Shown: in pieces, positions 34,121 through 46,600 of the stretch
How the letters are laid out: every line of letters starts with the position of its first letter
Position numbering within the stretch: position 1 is the first letter of the stretch
Assembly: GCA_963682025.1 (NCBI GenBank)
Contig: OY821521.1
Coordinates: 49,502,807 to 49,566,806 of the forward strand
Length of the DNA: 64,000 nucleotides
Source of the DNA: Cordilura impudica
Taxonomy: Eukaryota > Arthropoda > Insecta > Diptera > Scathophagidae
Direction of reading: 5' to 3'
Program-made: the position numbers and the translations under genes
The notes under the pieces: model-generated
Databases searched by the model: none
What the model was told of the DNA's origin: nothing
Seen by the model: the letters and a program-made list of their open reading frames with translations, nothing else

Positions 34121-35324
34121 AGATGCTTTTTTAAGGAAAGACACTTTTTGAAGAAATGGTACTATTTTAGGAAAATGTAAGCTTTTCTAAGAAAATGTAC
34201 GATTTAAGAAAAGGTACTTTTTAAAATAAATATTCTTTTTTAAATGTACCTTTTTGAAGAAATAGTGCTATTTTTGGAAAATGTAAGCTTTTTAAAGAAA
34301 AGATACAATTTAAGAAAAGGTACTTTAAAAAAAATATTCTTTTTTAAGAAAGGGTAGTTTTTTAAGAAAAAGTAATTTTTTAAGAAAAGAACTTTCTTAA
34401 AGAAAATTACTTATTAAGAAGAGGTAATATATAAAAAATTTATACTTTTAGAAATGGTACTTTTTTAAGAAAATGTACTACTTAAGAAATCACTTTTTTT
34501 TAGCAAAAGTTACTTTTTTTTTGGCAAAAGGGTACTTTTTTTTAAAGCTACTTATTTGGGGAAATGTACATATTTAAGAAATCATACTTATTTGAAGAAT
34601 AGGTACTTTGTGAGGACATAGTAGTTTTACAAGGGATTTTTTTTTAAGAAAATGTAAAATTTAAAAAAGGTACTTTTTTAAGAAAGGTTACTTCTTAGAA
34701 AATGTATTATATTAAAAAGTTACTTTTCCAGAAAGATAGTTAATTAGAAAATTTGCAGTGCTTATTTTTAAGAGAGGGTACTTTTTGGAGGAAAATTTTA
34801 AATAAGACTTTTTTTAGGAAAATTACTTTTTAAGAAAATATACTTTGTTAAAAGACGTACTTTTTTTTAGAAAATATACTTTTTTGAGAAGAAATATTTT
34901 TGTGAGGGTATTTAAAAAAAAGTATTTTTAAAAGAAAATTAAAATTTTTAGCAAACCGAACTTTTAGAAGATAATGTACTTTTTGAAAAAAAGGTACATT
35001 TTGAGGAAGAGGTTTTTTCAAAAAAAGTATTTTTTAAGGAAATCGTTGTTTTTAAGAAAAGTACTGTTTAAGAAAAGGTACTTTTTGATAAAGTACTTTT
35101 AAAAATAATGTTTACACCTGTTTACAGAAAATGTACTTTTATAAGAAAAGATACTTTTTTATAAGAAAGGGTACTTTTACAAGAAATTGTACTTTTTTAG
35201 GAAAAGGAACTATTTCTTTAGGCTTGGAAATATAATATAGTCACTGTGGTCTAAGTAAAGAAAATGTGGTAGATGAGGTAGCAATTTATGGAATATGACA
35301 CACAAATACGCGTTTACCCGTGGA

Positions 35325-35475
35325 TTGATGAAATAATATTCATCGTTTATTGTTTTTCCCTTTTGACAGTATCCAATTTGGATTATGTCGCGTACATGTC
35401 AAACAACTGTCGCCATGGCCTTGTTGGATGATAGGCCCACCTTGGTCTTCTTTGACAATGGGTCGCTCGGACTAT
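35325..35475 (-). pseudogene. Mariner transposase fragment (classical type)
   Basis: The minus strand gives KTKVGLSSNKAMATVV, a stop, HVRDIIQIGYCQKGKTINDE and YY. This matches the central part of mariner transposases, where a K(V)MA(S/T)VFWD string leads to I.IDYL.KGKTIN.(E/D)YY. The Trp-Asp of that motif is lost to the stop. Only about 50 codons remain. It is a different subgroup from the DD41D element at 6802. Confidence 0.75.
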
Positions 35476-36629
35476 AGTTAACCCATATTTGAAATGGCGC
35501 AAAAGTTCATTCGTTTTGTGGCTAAACAATGCCAAACGCTATTTTACGTTAATGGACAGTTCTCCAAAATCCGAACTGATAATATAAAATCGCTATCACA
35601 GAGCTATAATGATATGTCCATATCAACAATTTCACACACTTTCAAAACCTTAGGAGAACGTGTTCTAACACAATAAATTCTAATTTTAATGTGATTCACA
35701 TTTGTTGCTTTTTCAATTCTATTCCAAATCACTTTTCTTTGTTTCATTATGAAATACTTTATCATTAGTATGTACGTACTAATTAATGACAATTTAATTA
35801 CAAATATTGATGAAATACTCGTACTCGTACGAGGTGACATATTTGGCTGGAATGAAGTTAATATTCTAAACACCATATTTTTAAAACTTGTTTAACACTT
35901 ATTAAACTAAAAACTGTTAAATTCATGTTGGCACAATTAGTTTTCTGTAACAAAATTATACTAAAGGTGACGATATGGTAAAACCGGCTGTAGCGATATA
36001 ACCGATTTATATCAAAAATTCCGTCATGGTTAATTAGAGTTATTAGCGGCTTTTCTTCAAATGTATGTTCATTGTCAGTGGCTTAATTTCAATTTTATCA
36101 TCAACTTTTTTATGATCAAAGTTTTCCGATTTAAAAGATTTGCTACAATATAGCATCGTTCTTGCATATTTTAACCTATTTTGTTATAAATGCAAATTTG
36201 TTGTACAGTTTGTTTTTAAATGCATATATTTTTGAACGCTGTTGCTTATTTTCGCATAATTTAAAATTTTAAAAAGTAATATAAAAATTAGAATTTAAAG
36301 TAATATCAAGAATTATACATATAATTTAATTTAAATTTGTATATGGAATTTAAATTGCCTACATTTTTGGCAATTTTTCCCATTTTATGCAAAACTAATT
36401 GCGTCATCGTTGGACAAGCATAACTAACTATTTAAATATATTTTCTAAAGGCAACTAGACCAGAAAAGAAAATTTAAAAATGCTATTTTACTCGAATCAT
36501 ATTTATAAGATTTAAGTGAATAACGGGGATTACGAATAAAAATGGTCTTATGAGGTTACTTATTATCTTAATACGTATGATAAATATTTAATTTATTAAA
36601 ATTATTACTGATACGCCTAAGTATTTTTT
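35476..36629. other. Unassigned DNA between minisatellite blocks
   Basis: No gene family is recognised. A 60-codon frame at 35494-35676 has no family features, though its composition is less A/T-biased than usual. The remaining sequence is A/T-rich and appears single copy. Confidence 0.35.
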
Positions 36630-38750
36630 GTAAAGTAAAAGTACAAATACAAAAAGTACAATTCCTTAAAAAGGTTCCTATAAAGTACAAAAAGTACTTT
36701 TTCCTAAAAAAAAAGTATTTATTTCTAACAGAGCACCTCATGACAAAAAAAAACCATTTCCTAAAAAGGTATATTTTCTTAAAATGGTGTTACCTTTTGC
36801 TTAAAAGAGTACAATTTCATAAACAAGTAAATTTTCTTAAAAAAGTACCTTTTTCTAAAAAAAACATATTCATATATTATGTTTTCTTAAAAAGTACCTT
36901 TTCTTAAAAAAGTACCTTTTCTTAAAAAAGTACCTTTTCTTAAAAAGTACCTTTTCTTAAAAAAGTACCTTTTCTTAAAAAAGTGCCTTTTCTGAAAAAG
37001 ATGCTTCTTTTAAAAAGTTCCTTTTCTTAAAAATTCTTACAAAGTAATTTTTTTTAAAAGAAGTACCTTTACTTAAAAAAGGACATTCTTTTAGAAAAGT
37101 AACTTTTCTTAAAACGGTATACTTTCTTAAAAAAGTACTTTTCCTAAAGAGGTAGCTTTTCTTAAAAAGTACATTTGTAAAAAGTTAATTTCTTAAATTT
37201 TCATAAAAAAGTACTTTATTTTTAAAAAATTTACTTTTTCTTAAAAAAAAAAAAAATTTATTTCTAAAAGAGCACCTCATGATAAAAAAGTACCATTTCC
37301 TAAAAATTTATATTTTCTTAAAGTGGTGGTACCTTTTGCTTAAAAGAGTACAATTTCATAAACAAGTATATTTTCTTAAAAAAGTACCTTTTTCTAAAAA
37401 AAAAATCATATTCATATATTATGTTTTCTTAAAAAGTACCTTTTCTTAAAAAAGTACCCTTTTTAAAAAAGTACTTTTACTTAAAACAGTATCTTTTCTT
37501 TTAAAAAGTTCCTTTTCTTAAAAAAGGCCCATTGTTTAAAAAATTTGCATTTCCGTAAAAAGTACATTTTCTTGCAAAGTAAATTTTTTTCAAGTTGTAC
37601 CTTTACTTAAAAAAGTACATTCTTTTAAAAAAGTAACTTTTCTTAAAACGGTATACTTTCTTAAAAAAGTACTTTTCCTAAAGAGGAAAGTACCTTTATA
37701 AAAAGTTAATTTCTAAAATTTTTCATAAAAAAGTACTCTATTTTTAAAAAATTTACTTTTTCTTAAAAAAAAGGTATTTATTTCTAAAAGAGCACCTCAT
37801 GATAAAAAAGTACCATTTCCTAAAAAGGTATATTTTCTTAAAATGGTGGTACTTTTTGCTTAAAAGAGTACAATTTCAAAAACAAGTATATTTTCTGAAA
37901 AAATAAAAAAAAAAACATATTCAAAAATGACGTTTTCTTAAAAAGTACCATTTCTTAAAAAAGTACTTTTACTTAAAACATTATCCTTTCTTAAAAAGCA
38001 TCCATTTCTTAAAAAAGTTGCTTTGTTTAAAAAATGTACATTTCCTTAAAAAGTACCTTTTCTTACATAGTAAATTTTTTTAAAGATGTACCTCTACTTA
38101 AAAAAGTTCATTCATTTAGAAAAGTAACTTTTCTTAAAACGGTATACTTTCTTAGAAAAATACTTTTCCTAAAGAAGTAACTTTTCTTAAAAAGTACCTT
38201 TTGTAATAAAAGTAACTTTTGCCAAAAAAGGTATATTTTTCTTAAAAAAGTAAATTTGCTTAAAAAGTAAATTTTGTTGAAAAAGTACATTTCTTAAAAA
38301 AGCATTATTCTTAAAAATGTACTTTTTTTTTAAATAGTTTATTATTTCAAAAAGTACTTTTTCTTAAGAAACACCTTTTCTTCGTAAAGTACCTTTTCAT
38401 AAAAAATACCTTTTGTTAAAAAAGTACTTTCTTTGTTAAAAACGTACCATTTTTTAAAAAGTATCTTTTTATCTTCATAAAGTCCATTTTCTTAAAAGGT
38501 ACCTTTTCTTAAAAAAGTTAATTTTCTTGAAAAAGTACCATATGTAAAAAAGTGCAATTTCTGAATAACACACCTTTTCCTAAAAAGATCGTTTGCTTAA
38601 AATAAATATGTAAGAGCAGTGCCTTTTCGTAACAAGTAACATTCCTGAAAAAAGTACCTTTTCTTAATAAAGCAATTTCTTTAAAAATGTACATTTTCTG
38701 AAAAACGAACATTATTCTGAAAAAGATAGCTTTTCCAAAAAGTATATATA
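36630..38750 (+). repeat. A/T minisatellite, block C, first part
   Basis: This has the same unit and orientation as block A. The cleanest run in the window lies near 36890-36985, where CTTTTCTTAAAAAAGTAC repeats almost perfectly. It stops at a LINE fragment at about 38755. Confidence 0.92.
36721..38150 (+). repeat. 520-540 bp higher-order repeat in block C
   Basis: The marker AGAGCACCTCATGA(C/T)AAAAAA recurs at about 36730, 37269 and 37790. Each is followed by GGTATATTTTCTTAAA-like units, ACAATTTCATAAACAAGTA, and a CATATTCA interruption. The spacings are about 539 and 521 bp. Confidence 0.82.
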
Positions 38751-38754
38751 TTTA

Positions 38755-39345
38755 TTCTTTTGACTCCTGCAAGGAGCATAGGGCCGTCACAAGATTATTC
38801 AAATAAATTCGATCTGATCCAACGCAGTTGTAAATGGGATATTTCAATATCAATTTGCCATCTCCAGGTGTGTGATGGTCCTTCAATACGACGACTGCCC
38901 TGCGCGTTCCAGTCTATGGCTTGTTTAGCAATGTCGTTGGGCTGTTTACGCAGTGTATGTCTAATCCAATTCCACTTGTGTTTGTGGATTTCAATTTGGA
39001 TAGGTTGTTGGCCAGTTTCTGACCAGAGATGATAATTTGAGATTGTTCTAGGCCAGAATATGAGAAGAATCTTTCTCAGGCATTTATTTACAAAAACTTG
39101 TATGGAATGTATGTCACGTGGTCTCGCATCAATACAACGGTGTGGATTTTATATTCGAATTAAATATCTTTAGCTTCGTCCTTCTTGATATGTATGACAC
39201 TGATTTGAGTTGGTCGAATGCTTGCCGGGCTTTGTTCATGCGGCTGGAGACGTCAGCTCTGGAACCTCCACTTTTATCCAATATGCTTCCCAGATAACAG
39301 AATGAATCGACTTCATCAAGCGATTGGTTCTGAACCAAAAAGTAC
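38755..39345 (-). pseudogene. LINE C-terminal domain fragment embedded in block C
   Basis: The minus strand reads QSLDEVDSFCYLGSILDKSG, then ADVSSRMNKARQAFDQLKSV, ISRRTKLKIFNSNIKSTPLY. After frame breaks it continues FVNKCLRKILLIFWPRTISN, LWSETGQQPIQIEI, KHKWNWIRHTLRK and AIDWNAQGSRR. This is the post-RT region of RTE-like or CR1-like non-LTR elements, ending in the usual WxWIGHTLRK and WNPQGxR motifs. RT and endonuclease are absent. A related RT fragment lies at 63335-63872. Confidence 0.88.
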
Positions 39346-40755
39346 CTTTACTTAATTCTTTCTTAAAAAGTTCCTTTTCATAAAAATTACCTTTTCTTAA
39401 GAAAGTATGTTTTCGAAAAAAGTACATTTTATTTAAAAAAGAACACAGTTTTTTAAAAGAGTACTTTTTTCTTAAAAAAAGTTCATTTTCTATATATATT
39501 TTTCTAAAAAATATTTTTACTTACATAAACTTTTTCATAAAAGTAACTTTTCATAAAAAGTATCTTTTCTCTAAAAATTTATATTTCCTTTAAAAAGTAC
39601 CTTTTCTTAAACAAGTACCTTGTCTTAAAAAAGTATCTTTTATAAATAAGTATCTTCTATTACAAAAATAAATTTCTTACAGAAAAAACCCCTCTTTGAA
39701 AAAAATAACTTATAAAAATGTACTTTTAATTAAAGAAGTATTTATTCGTCAAAAATAACTTTTCAAAAAAATGTACCTTTTCCGAAAAGTACCTTTTCCT
39801 AAAAAAGTACTTTTATTTAAAAAATTATTTGGTCTGAAATATGTAGCTTTTCATAAAAAAAGTACCTTTTCTTAAACAAATAGCTTTTCTTAGAAAAAGT
39901 ACCTTTTCTCAAAAAGTAAATTTTCTTACAAACGTACTTTTTCTCAAAAAGTATCTTTTATTAAAAACAATGCATTTTCTTAAAAAATAACGTTTTCTTA
40001 AAACAGTACTTTTTCTGAAAAAAGTAATTTTACTTAAAGAAATAGTGAAAAGCTAATTTTCATAAAAAAGTGAATTTTCTTAAAAAAGAACCGTTTCTAA
40101 ACATATATATTTTATTAAAAATATACATTTTCTTAAAACAATATATGTTCTTAAAAATTACTTTTTCTCAAAGAAATACCTTTTCTGAAAATATTAACTT
40201 TCGTGAAAAAGTACTTTTATTAAAAGAAGTATGTTTTCTTAAAACGTATTTTCTTTTAAACGAGTACCTTTTCTTAAAAATTGCATTACCTTAAAAAAGT
40301 ATATTTTCATAAAAATCTACCGTTTCCTCCAAATGTATCTTAAAAAGTACATTTTAAACACAAAATTAACATTTTCTAAAATGTAGCTTTAACAAAAAAA
40401 GATTTTCTTTAAAATTAAACTTTCTTATAAAAGCATATTTTCTATAAAAATTTCCGAAAAAGTATATTGTTTTTAAATAGTACCTTTTCAAAAAAAAGTT
40501 CCCTTAAAAAGAAAATTTCAAGAAAAAATAACTTTTCGTTAAAAGCTATTAAAACCATTTATCAAAAAGTACCTTTATAAAAAAAATTTTTGTTCATTAA
40601 AAGTTAATTTTCTTTAAAAATAAACTATGTTGAAGAATTTATTTTATTAAAAAAGTTCTCAAGAAAGCATATTTTTGTAACAAAGTTTTTTTTTTAAAGT
40701 ACTTTATCCTACAAAGCACTTTTTAAAAAAAGTACCTCTTCTTAAAGAAAGTGCC
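39346..40755 (+). repeat. A/T minisatellite, block C, second part
   Basis: This is the same unit as before, more degenerate, continuing on the far side of the LINE fragment. It stops where element W begins. Confidence 0.88.
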
Positions 40756-41580
40756 TTTTGTAAATAATCTAACCCATAGAAACAGTTTTTCTTAAAACTC
40801 TTTCCTTCCTTATGCATATGAGTTTTGAATCTCTTCGTGACTGTGCGTGACTTTGCGTGACTATTTTAAAATTAATCTTTGGTCACAACAAGTCTATGGA
40901 CTAAGTTTCAGATTGATTGGATGAGGGGAAGTGGGGTTTTCATCACTCCGTGACTGTGCGTGACTATGTCAAAGTTAATCTTTGGCCACAACAAGTCTAT
41001 GGACAAAGTTTCAGATCGATCGAATGAGGGGAAGTGAGGTTTTAATCTCTCCGTGACAGTGCGTGACTACGCCTGATTGTGTGTGACTACCTTAAAATTA
41101 ATATTTGGCCACAACAAGTCTATGGACAAAGTTTCAGATCGATCTGATGAGGGGAAATGGGGTTTAAATCACTCCGTGACTGTGCGTGACTATGCCTGAC
41201 TGTGTCTGACAATGTCAAAGTTAATCTTTTTTCGCAGCAAGTGTATTGACCAAGCTTCAGATCGATCAGATGAGAGAAAGTGTGGTTTTAATCTCTCCAT
41301 GACTGTGCGTGACTATGCTTGACTGTGCGTGACTAAGTCAAAGTTAATCTTTTCTCATAGCAAGTGTATGGACCAAATTTCAGATCGATCGGATGAGGGG
41401 AAATGACATTTAGATCACTCCGTGACTGTGCGTGACTATGCGTGACTACCCCAAAATTAATCTGTAGTCACAACAAGACTATGGGCCAAGTTTCAGAACA
41501 ATTGGATGAGGGGGAATTGGGTTGTCCCATGGCAGACAGACAGACAGAGAGTATGAGTAAAAAGAAAAAGTTTAAAAACG
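40756..41580 (+). repeat. W element, copy 1: six tandem units of 100-125 bp
   Basis: It opens TAATCTAACCCATAGAAAC and CTTATGCATATGAGTTTTGA. It then repeats a unit containing TCCGTGACTGTGCGTGACTA, TTAATCTTTGGCCACAACAA, GTCTATGGACAAAGTTTCAG and ATCGATCGGATGAGGGGAA. Unit starts fall near 40841, 40951, 41053, 41177, 41302 and 41421. The GTGAC motif is itself repeated a variable number of times, which explains the variable unit length. It closes with GACAGACAGACAGAGAGTAT. The whole element, flanks included, recurs inverted at 59590-60290. No coding capacity. Confidence 0.88.
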
Positions 41581-41825
41581 GATTTTCTATTTAAATAGTA
41601 CATGGTGTTAAAAAATACTTTGTCTTAAAAAGGAGTATTTCTTGAAAAATTACCATCTCTTAAAAAGAACCTCTTTTGAAAATAGTGCCTGTTATTGAGA
41701 GAGTGTATATTCTTAAAAAAGTGCTTTTTCTAAAAAAGGTACATTTTCTAAAGAAAATTCCTTTTCTTAAAAGGTACATTTTTATGAAAGTACCTTTTCT
41801 AAATTTTCTTTAAAAAAATAACTTT
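41581..41825 (+). repeat. A/T minisatellite, block C, final part
   Basis: The degenerate minisatellite resumes after W and ends near 41825. Confidence 0.8.
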
Positions 41826-42934
41826 CTTCATTTTTCAATGGACTCCTTAGGGACATTACATCTAACTACTTAGCAGTATATATGGCGAAATATGTGTATA
41901 TGTTGATTAAAAAAAACACAAAAATATTGTAAAAAAAGCACTTTGTTGACTTTTAAACTCTGTGCAGATTTTTTGTTTAATTGTTTGTATATTATAAATT
42001 ACTTTTTATATTTATTAATATACGAGTAAGTATTGTAGAGTGTTTTCATTATTGTTTACAAAAAGAAGAAGAAGAATGCGATATATATTTTCCGCTACAA
42101 TTCAAGTATTCGGTTGTATATAGATGAAACGTATCAGTATCAGTCTCAGTATCTCCTAGTAAAACGTATAGTCATCTATGACGCAGCGTAATTACTCGTA
42201 CTATACACACAATAATATTGAATGGATGTGGATGTGGATGTGGATGGATGACAACAAAACTATAGGAAAGAAGATGATGATGAAAATACGCGGCAGTTGG
42301 CAAAAATAAAGCCTAGTAGTAAAATATCGCAAATGACTACAGTATCGTGTGTATAGTACGAGTATACACGCTACTAAAGTATAGTAATATTAACTATGAA
42401 TGGCTTTTGTCTGTATGTCTGTCTGTTTGTATGTCTGTTTTTTGTTCGGACAATATCTGGTGCGCTGTTTTAGTGTGCTGAGTGAATGGTGAAATTGCAC
42501 TTTGTATTTGATTTAGAATGACGCATATTTTAATACGTTATAAACGAGGCATATGACAAGACTTGTATACCACACGACGATGATAAGATATAGATACTTT
42601 ACAAATACTCGTACTATAAATAATGTAGTCATATAATAAAATATATGTCTGTATAATGAACAATAAATACGTTCATTAGCTTCAGTCGTCAATGAAGGAA
42701 TTTTATTCTGCTCGTATATGAAAAACGTAGTTTTTTTTTCTGTGTGTCATTCATAGGGGTAGTAGGTTAAAAGGAAACTATGTACGACTGTAAAAAATAG
42801 GTCATCGAAATCTCCTTTACACTTAACGATATTCTAGGAGAAGTTTTCGCCTTCTTTTTTGTTCTAAACATTAATAAAAAAATTTTTTTAGGTGAAAAAT
42901 TTCTAACTAAAAATTTATTTTGTTTATAATAATT
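41826..42934. other. Unique DNA with several microsatellites
   Basis: This segment has more even base composition than the satellites around it. It holds a GGATGT/GGATG run at 42220-42252 and a TGTCTGT-type run near 42408-42440. ACTCGTACTA-like strings recur near 42197, 42356 and 42608. No gene is recognised. It may carry intronic regulatory sites. Confidence 0.35.
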
Positions 42935-43020
42935 CTATACCCTCCACACCTCAGTGGCAGAGGGTATAAATATATAGGTTTGTCATTCCGTTTGTAACGC
43001 ATTGAAATAAATTCCGGAGA
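42935..43020 (+). mobile_element. DINE-1-like repeat (Y type), terminal fragment
   Basis: TATACCCTCCACACC, CAGTGGCAGAGGGTATAA and TTTGTCATTCCGTTTGTAAC are the terminal hairpin and following block of the same family seen at 24875-25242. The copy is cut at CCGGAGATT, exactly where the heptamer array begins. Confidence 0.75.
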
Positions 43021-43626
43021 TTAAAAATTAAAAATTAAAAATTAAAAATTAAAAATTAAAAATTAAAAATTAAAAATTAAAAATTAAAAATTAAAAATTA
43101 AAAATTAAAAATTAAAAATTAAAAATTAAAAATTAAAAATTAAAAATTAAAAATTAAAAATTAAAAATTAAAAATTAAAAATTAAAAATTAAAAATTAAA
43201 AATTAAAAATTAAAAATTAAAAATAAAAAATTAAAAATTAAAAATTAAAAATTAAAAATTAAAAATTAAAAATTACAAATTACAAATTACAAATTACAAA
43301 TTACAAATTACAAATTACAAATTAAAATTAAAAATTAAAAATTAAAAATTAAAAATTAAAAATTAAAAATTAAAAATTAAAAATTAAAAATTAAAAATTA
43401 AAAATTAAAAATTAAAAATTAAAAATTAAAAATTAAAAATTAAAAATTAAAAATTAAAAATTAAAAATTAAAAATTAAAAATTAAAAATTAAAAATTACA
43501 AATTACAAATTACAAATTACAAATTACAAATTAAAATTAAAAATTAAAAATTAAAAATTAAAAATTAAAAATTAAAAATTAAAAATTAAAAATTAAAAAT
43601 TAAAAATTAAAAATTAAAAATTAAAA
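43021..43626 (+). repeat. Heptamer satellite (AAAAATT)n with ACAAATT sub-blocks
   Basis: There are about 86 units of AAAAATT. Two sub-blocks switch to ACAAATT: seven units at 43275-43323 and five at 43498-43532. Each sub-block ends with the same short unit (AAAATT, one A missing), so one sub-block with its flank was probably copied from the other. Confidence 0.95.
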
Positions 43627-46600
43627 ATTTATTATTTATTATTTATTATTCATTATTTATTATTTATTATTTATTATTTATTATTTATTATTTATTATTC
43701 ATTATTTATTATTTATTATTTATTATTTATTATTTATTATATATTATTTATTATTTATTATTTATTATTTATTATTTATTATTTATTATTTATTATTTAT
43801 TATTTATTATTTATTATTTATTATTTATTATTTATTATTTATTATTTATTATTTATTATTTATTATTTATTATTTATTATTTATTATTTATTATTTATTA
43901 TTTATTATTTATTATTTATTATTTATTATTTATTATTTATTATTTATTATTTATTATTTATTATTTATTATTTATTATTTATTATTTATTATTTATTATT
44001 TATTATTTATTATTTATTATTTATTGTTTATTATTTATTATTTATTATTTATTATTTATTATTTATTATTTATTATTTATTATTTATTATTTATTATTTA
44101 TTATTTATTATTTATTATTAATTATTTATTATTTATTATTTATTATTTATTATTTATTATTTATTATTTATTATTTATTATTTATTATTTATTATTTATT
44201 ATTTATTATTTATTATTTATTATTTAGTATTTATTATTTATTATTTATTATTTATTATTTATTATTTATTATTTATTATTTATTATTTATTATTTATTAT
44301 TTATTATTTATTATTTATTATTTATTATTTATTATTTATTATTTATTATTTATTATTTATTATTTATTATTTATTATTTATTATTTATTATTTATTATTT
44401 ATTATTTATTATTTATTATTTATTATTTATTATTTATTATTTATTATTTATTATTTATTATTTATTATTTATTATTTATTATTTATTATTTATTATTTAT
44501 TATTTATTATTTATTATTTATTATTTATTATTTATTATTTATTATTTATTATTTATTATTTATTATTTATTATTTATTATTTATTATTTATTATTTATTA
44601 TTTATTATTTATTATTTATTATTTATTATTTATTATTTATTATTTATTATTTATTATTTATTATTTATTATTTATTATTTATTATTTATTATTTATTATT
44701 TATTATTTATTATTTATTATTTATTATTTATTATTTATTATTTATTATTTATTATTTATTATTTATTATTTATTATTTATTATTTATTATTTATTATTTA
44801 TTATTTATTATTTATTATTTATTATTTATTATTTATTATTTATTATTTATTATTTATTATTTATTATTTATTATTTATTATTTATTATTTATTATTTATT
44901 ATTTATTATTTATTATTTATTATTTATTATTTATTATTTATTATTTATTATTTATTATTTATTATTTATTATTTATTATTTATTATTTATTATTTATTAT
45001 TTATTATTTATTATTTATTATTTATTATTTATTATTTATTATTTATTATTTATTATTTATTATTTATTATTTATTATTTATTATTTATTATTTATTATTT
45101 ATTATTTATTATTTATTATTTATTATTTATTATTTATTATTTATTATTTATTATTTATTATTTATTATTTATTATTTATTATTTATTATTTATTATTTAT
45201 TATTTATTATTTATTATTTATTATTTATTATTTATTATTTATTATTTATTATTTATTATTTATTATTTATTATTTATTATTTATTATTTATTATTTATTA
45301 TTTATTATTTATTATTTATTATTTATTATTTATTATTTATTATTTATTATTTATTATTTATTATTTATTATTTATTATTTATTATTTATTATTTATTATT
45401 TATTATTTATTATTTATTATTTATTATTTATTATTTATTATTTATTATTTATTATTTATTATTTATTATTTATTATTTATTATTTATTATTTATTATTTA
45501 TTATTTATTATTTATTATTTATTATTTATTATTTATTATTTATTATTTATTATTTATTATTTATTATTTATTATTTATTATTTATTATTTATTATTTATT
45601 ATTTATTATTTATTATTTATTATTTATTATTTATTATTTATTATTTATTATTTATTATTTATTATTTATTATTTATTATTTATTATTTATTATTTATTAT
45701 TTATTATTTATTATTTATTATTTATTATTTATTATTTATTATTTATTATTTATTATTTATTATTTATTATTTATTATTTATTATTTATTATTTATTATTT
45801 ATTATTTATTATTTATTATTTATTATTTATTATTTATTATTTATTATTTATTATTTATTATTTATTATTTATTATTTATTATTTATTATTTATTATTTAT
45901 TATTTATTATTTATTATTTATTATTTATTATTTATTATTTATTATTTATTATTTATTATTTATTATTTATTATTTATTATTTATTATTTATTATTTATTA
46001 TTTATTATTTATTATTTATTATTTATTATTTATTATTTATTATTTATTATTTATTATTTATTATTTATTATTTATTATTTATTATTTATTATTTATTATT
46101 TATTATTTATTATTTATTATTTATTATTTATTATTTATTATTTATTATTTATTATTTATTATTTATTATTTATTATTTATTATTTATTATTTATTATTTA
46201 TTATTTATTATTTATTATTTATTATTTATTATTTATTATTTATTATTTATTATTTATTATTTATTATTTATTATTTATTATTTATTATTTATTATTTATT
46301 ATTTATTATTTATTATTTATTATTTATTATTTATTATTTATTATTTATTATTTATTATTTATTATTTATTATTTATTATTTATTATTTATTATTTATTAT
46401 TTATTATTTATTATTTATTATTTATTATTTATTATTTATTATTTATTATTTATTATTTATTATTTATTATTTATTATTTATTATTTATTATTTATTATTT
46501 ATTATTTATTATTTATTATTTATTATTTATTATTTATTATTTATTATTTATTATTTATTATTTTATTATTTATTATTTATTATTTATTATTTATTATTTA

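Larger units (their letters stand above)
28985..35220 (-). repeat. A/T minisatellite, block B (inverted orientation)
   Basis: The + strand here reads AAAAGGTACTTTTTTAAGAA, the reverse complement of the unit in blocks A and C. It is degenerate and contains an AAAAATT heptamer array at 29399-30883. Higher-order structure is described separately. There are no genes. Confidence 0.92.

Noticed and set aside
35494..35676. 60-codon frame with fairly even composition
   Set aside because: No family motif, no promoter and no splice signals. It adjoins a dead mariner fragment.
40756..41580. CRISPR-like regular repeats in W
   Set aside because: The whole 100-125 bp unit is conserved with no unique spacers, and the context is eukaryotic.
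42652..42690. TATAAT about 32 bp upstream of a TTCAGTCG initiator
   Set aside because: TATA-like strings are frequent in this A/T-rich DNA. There is no downstream element and no exon-like sequence follows.
44024..44227. 67-codon hydrophobic frame in the ATTATTT array
   Set aside because: It is the heptamer read in codons. Any chance ATG gives such a frame.
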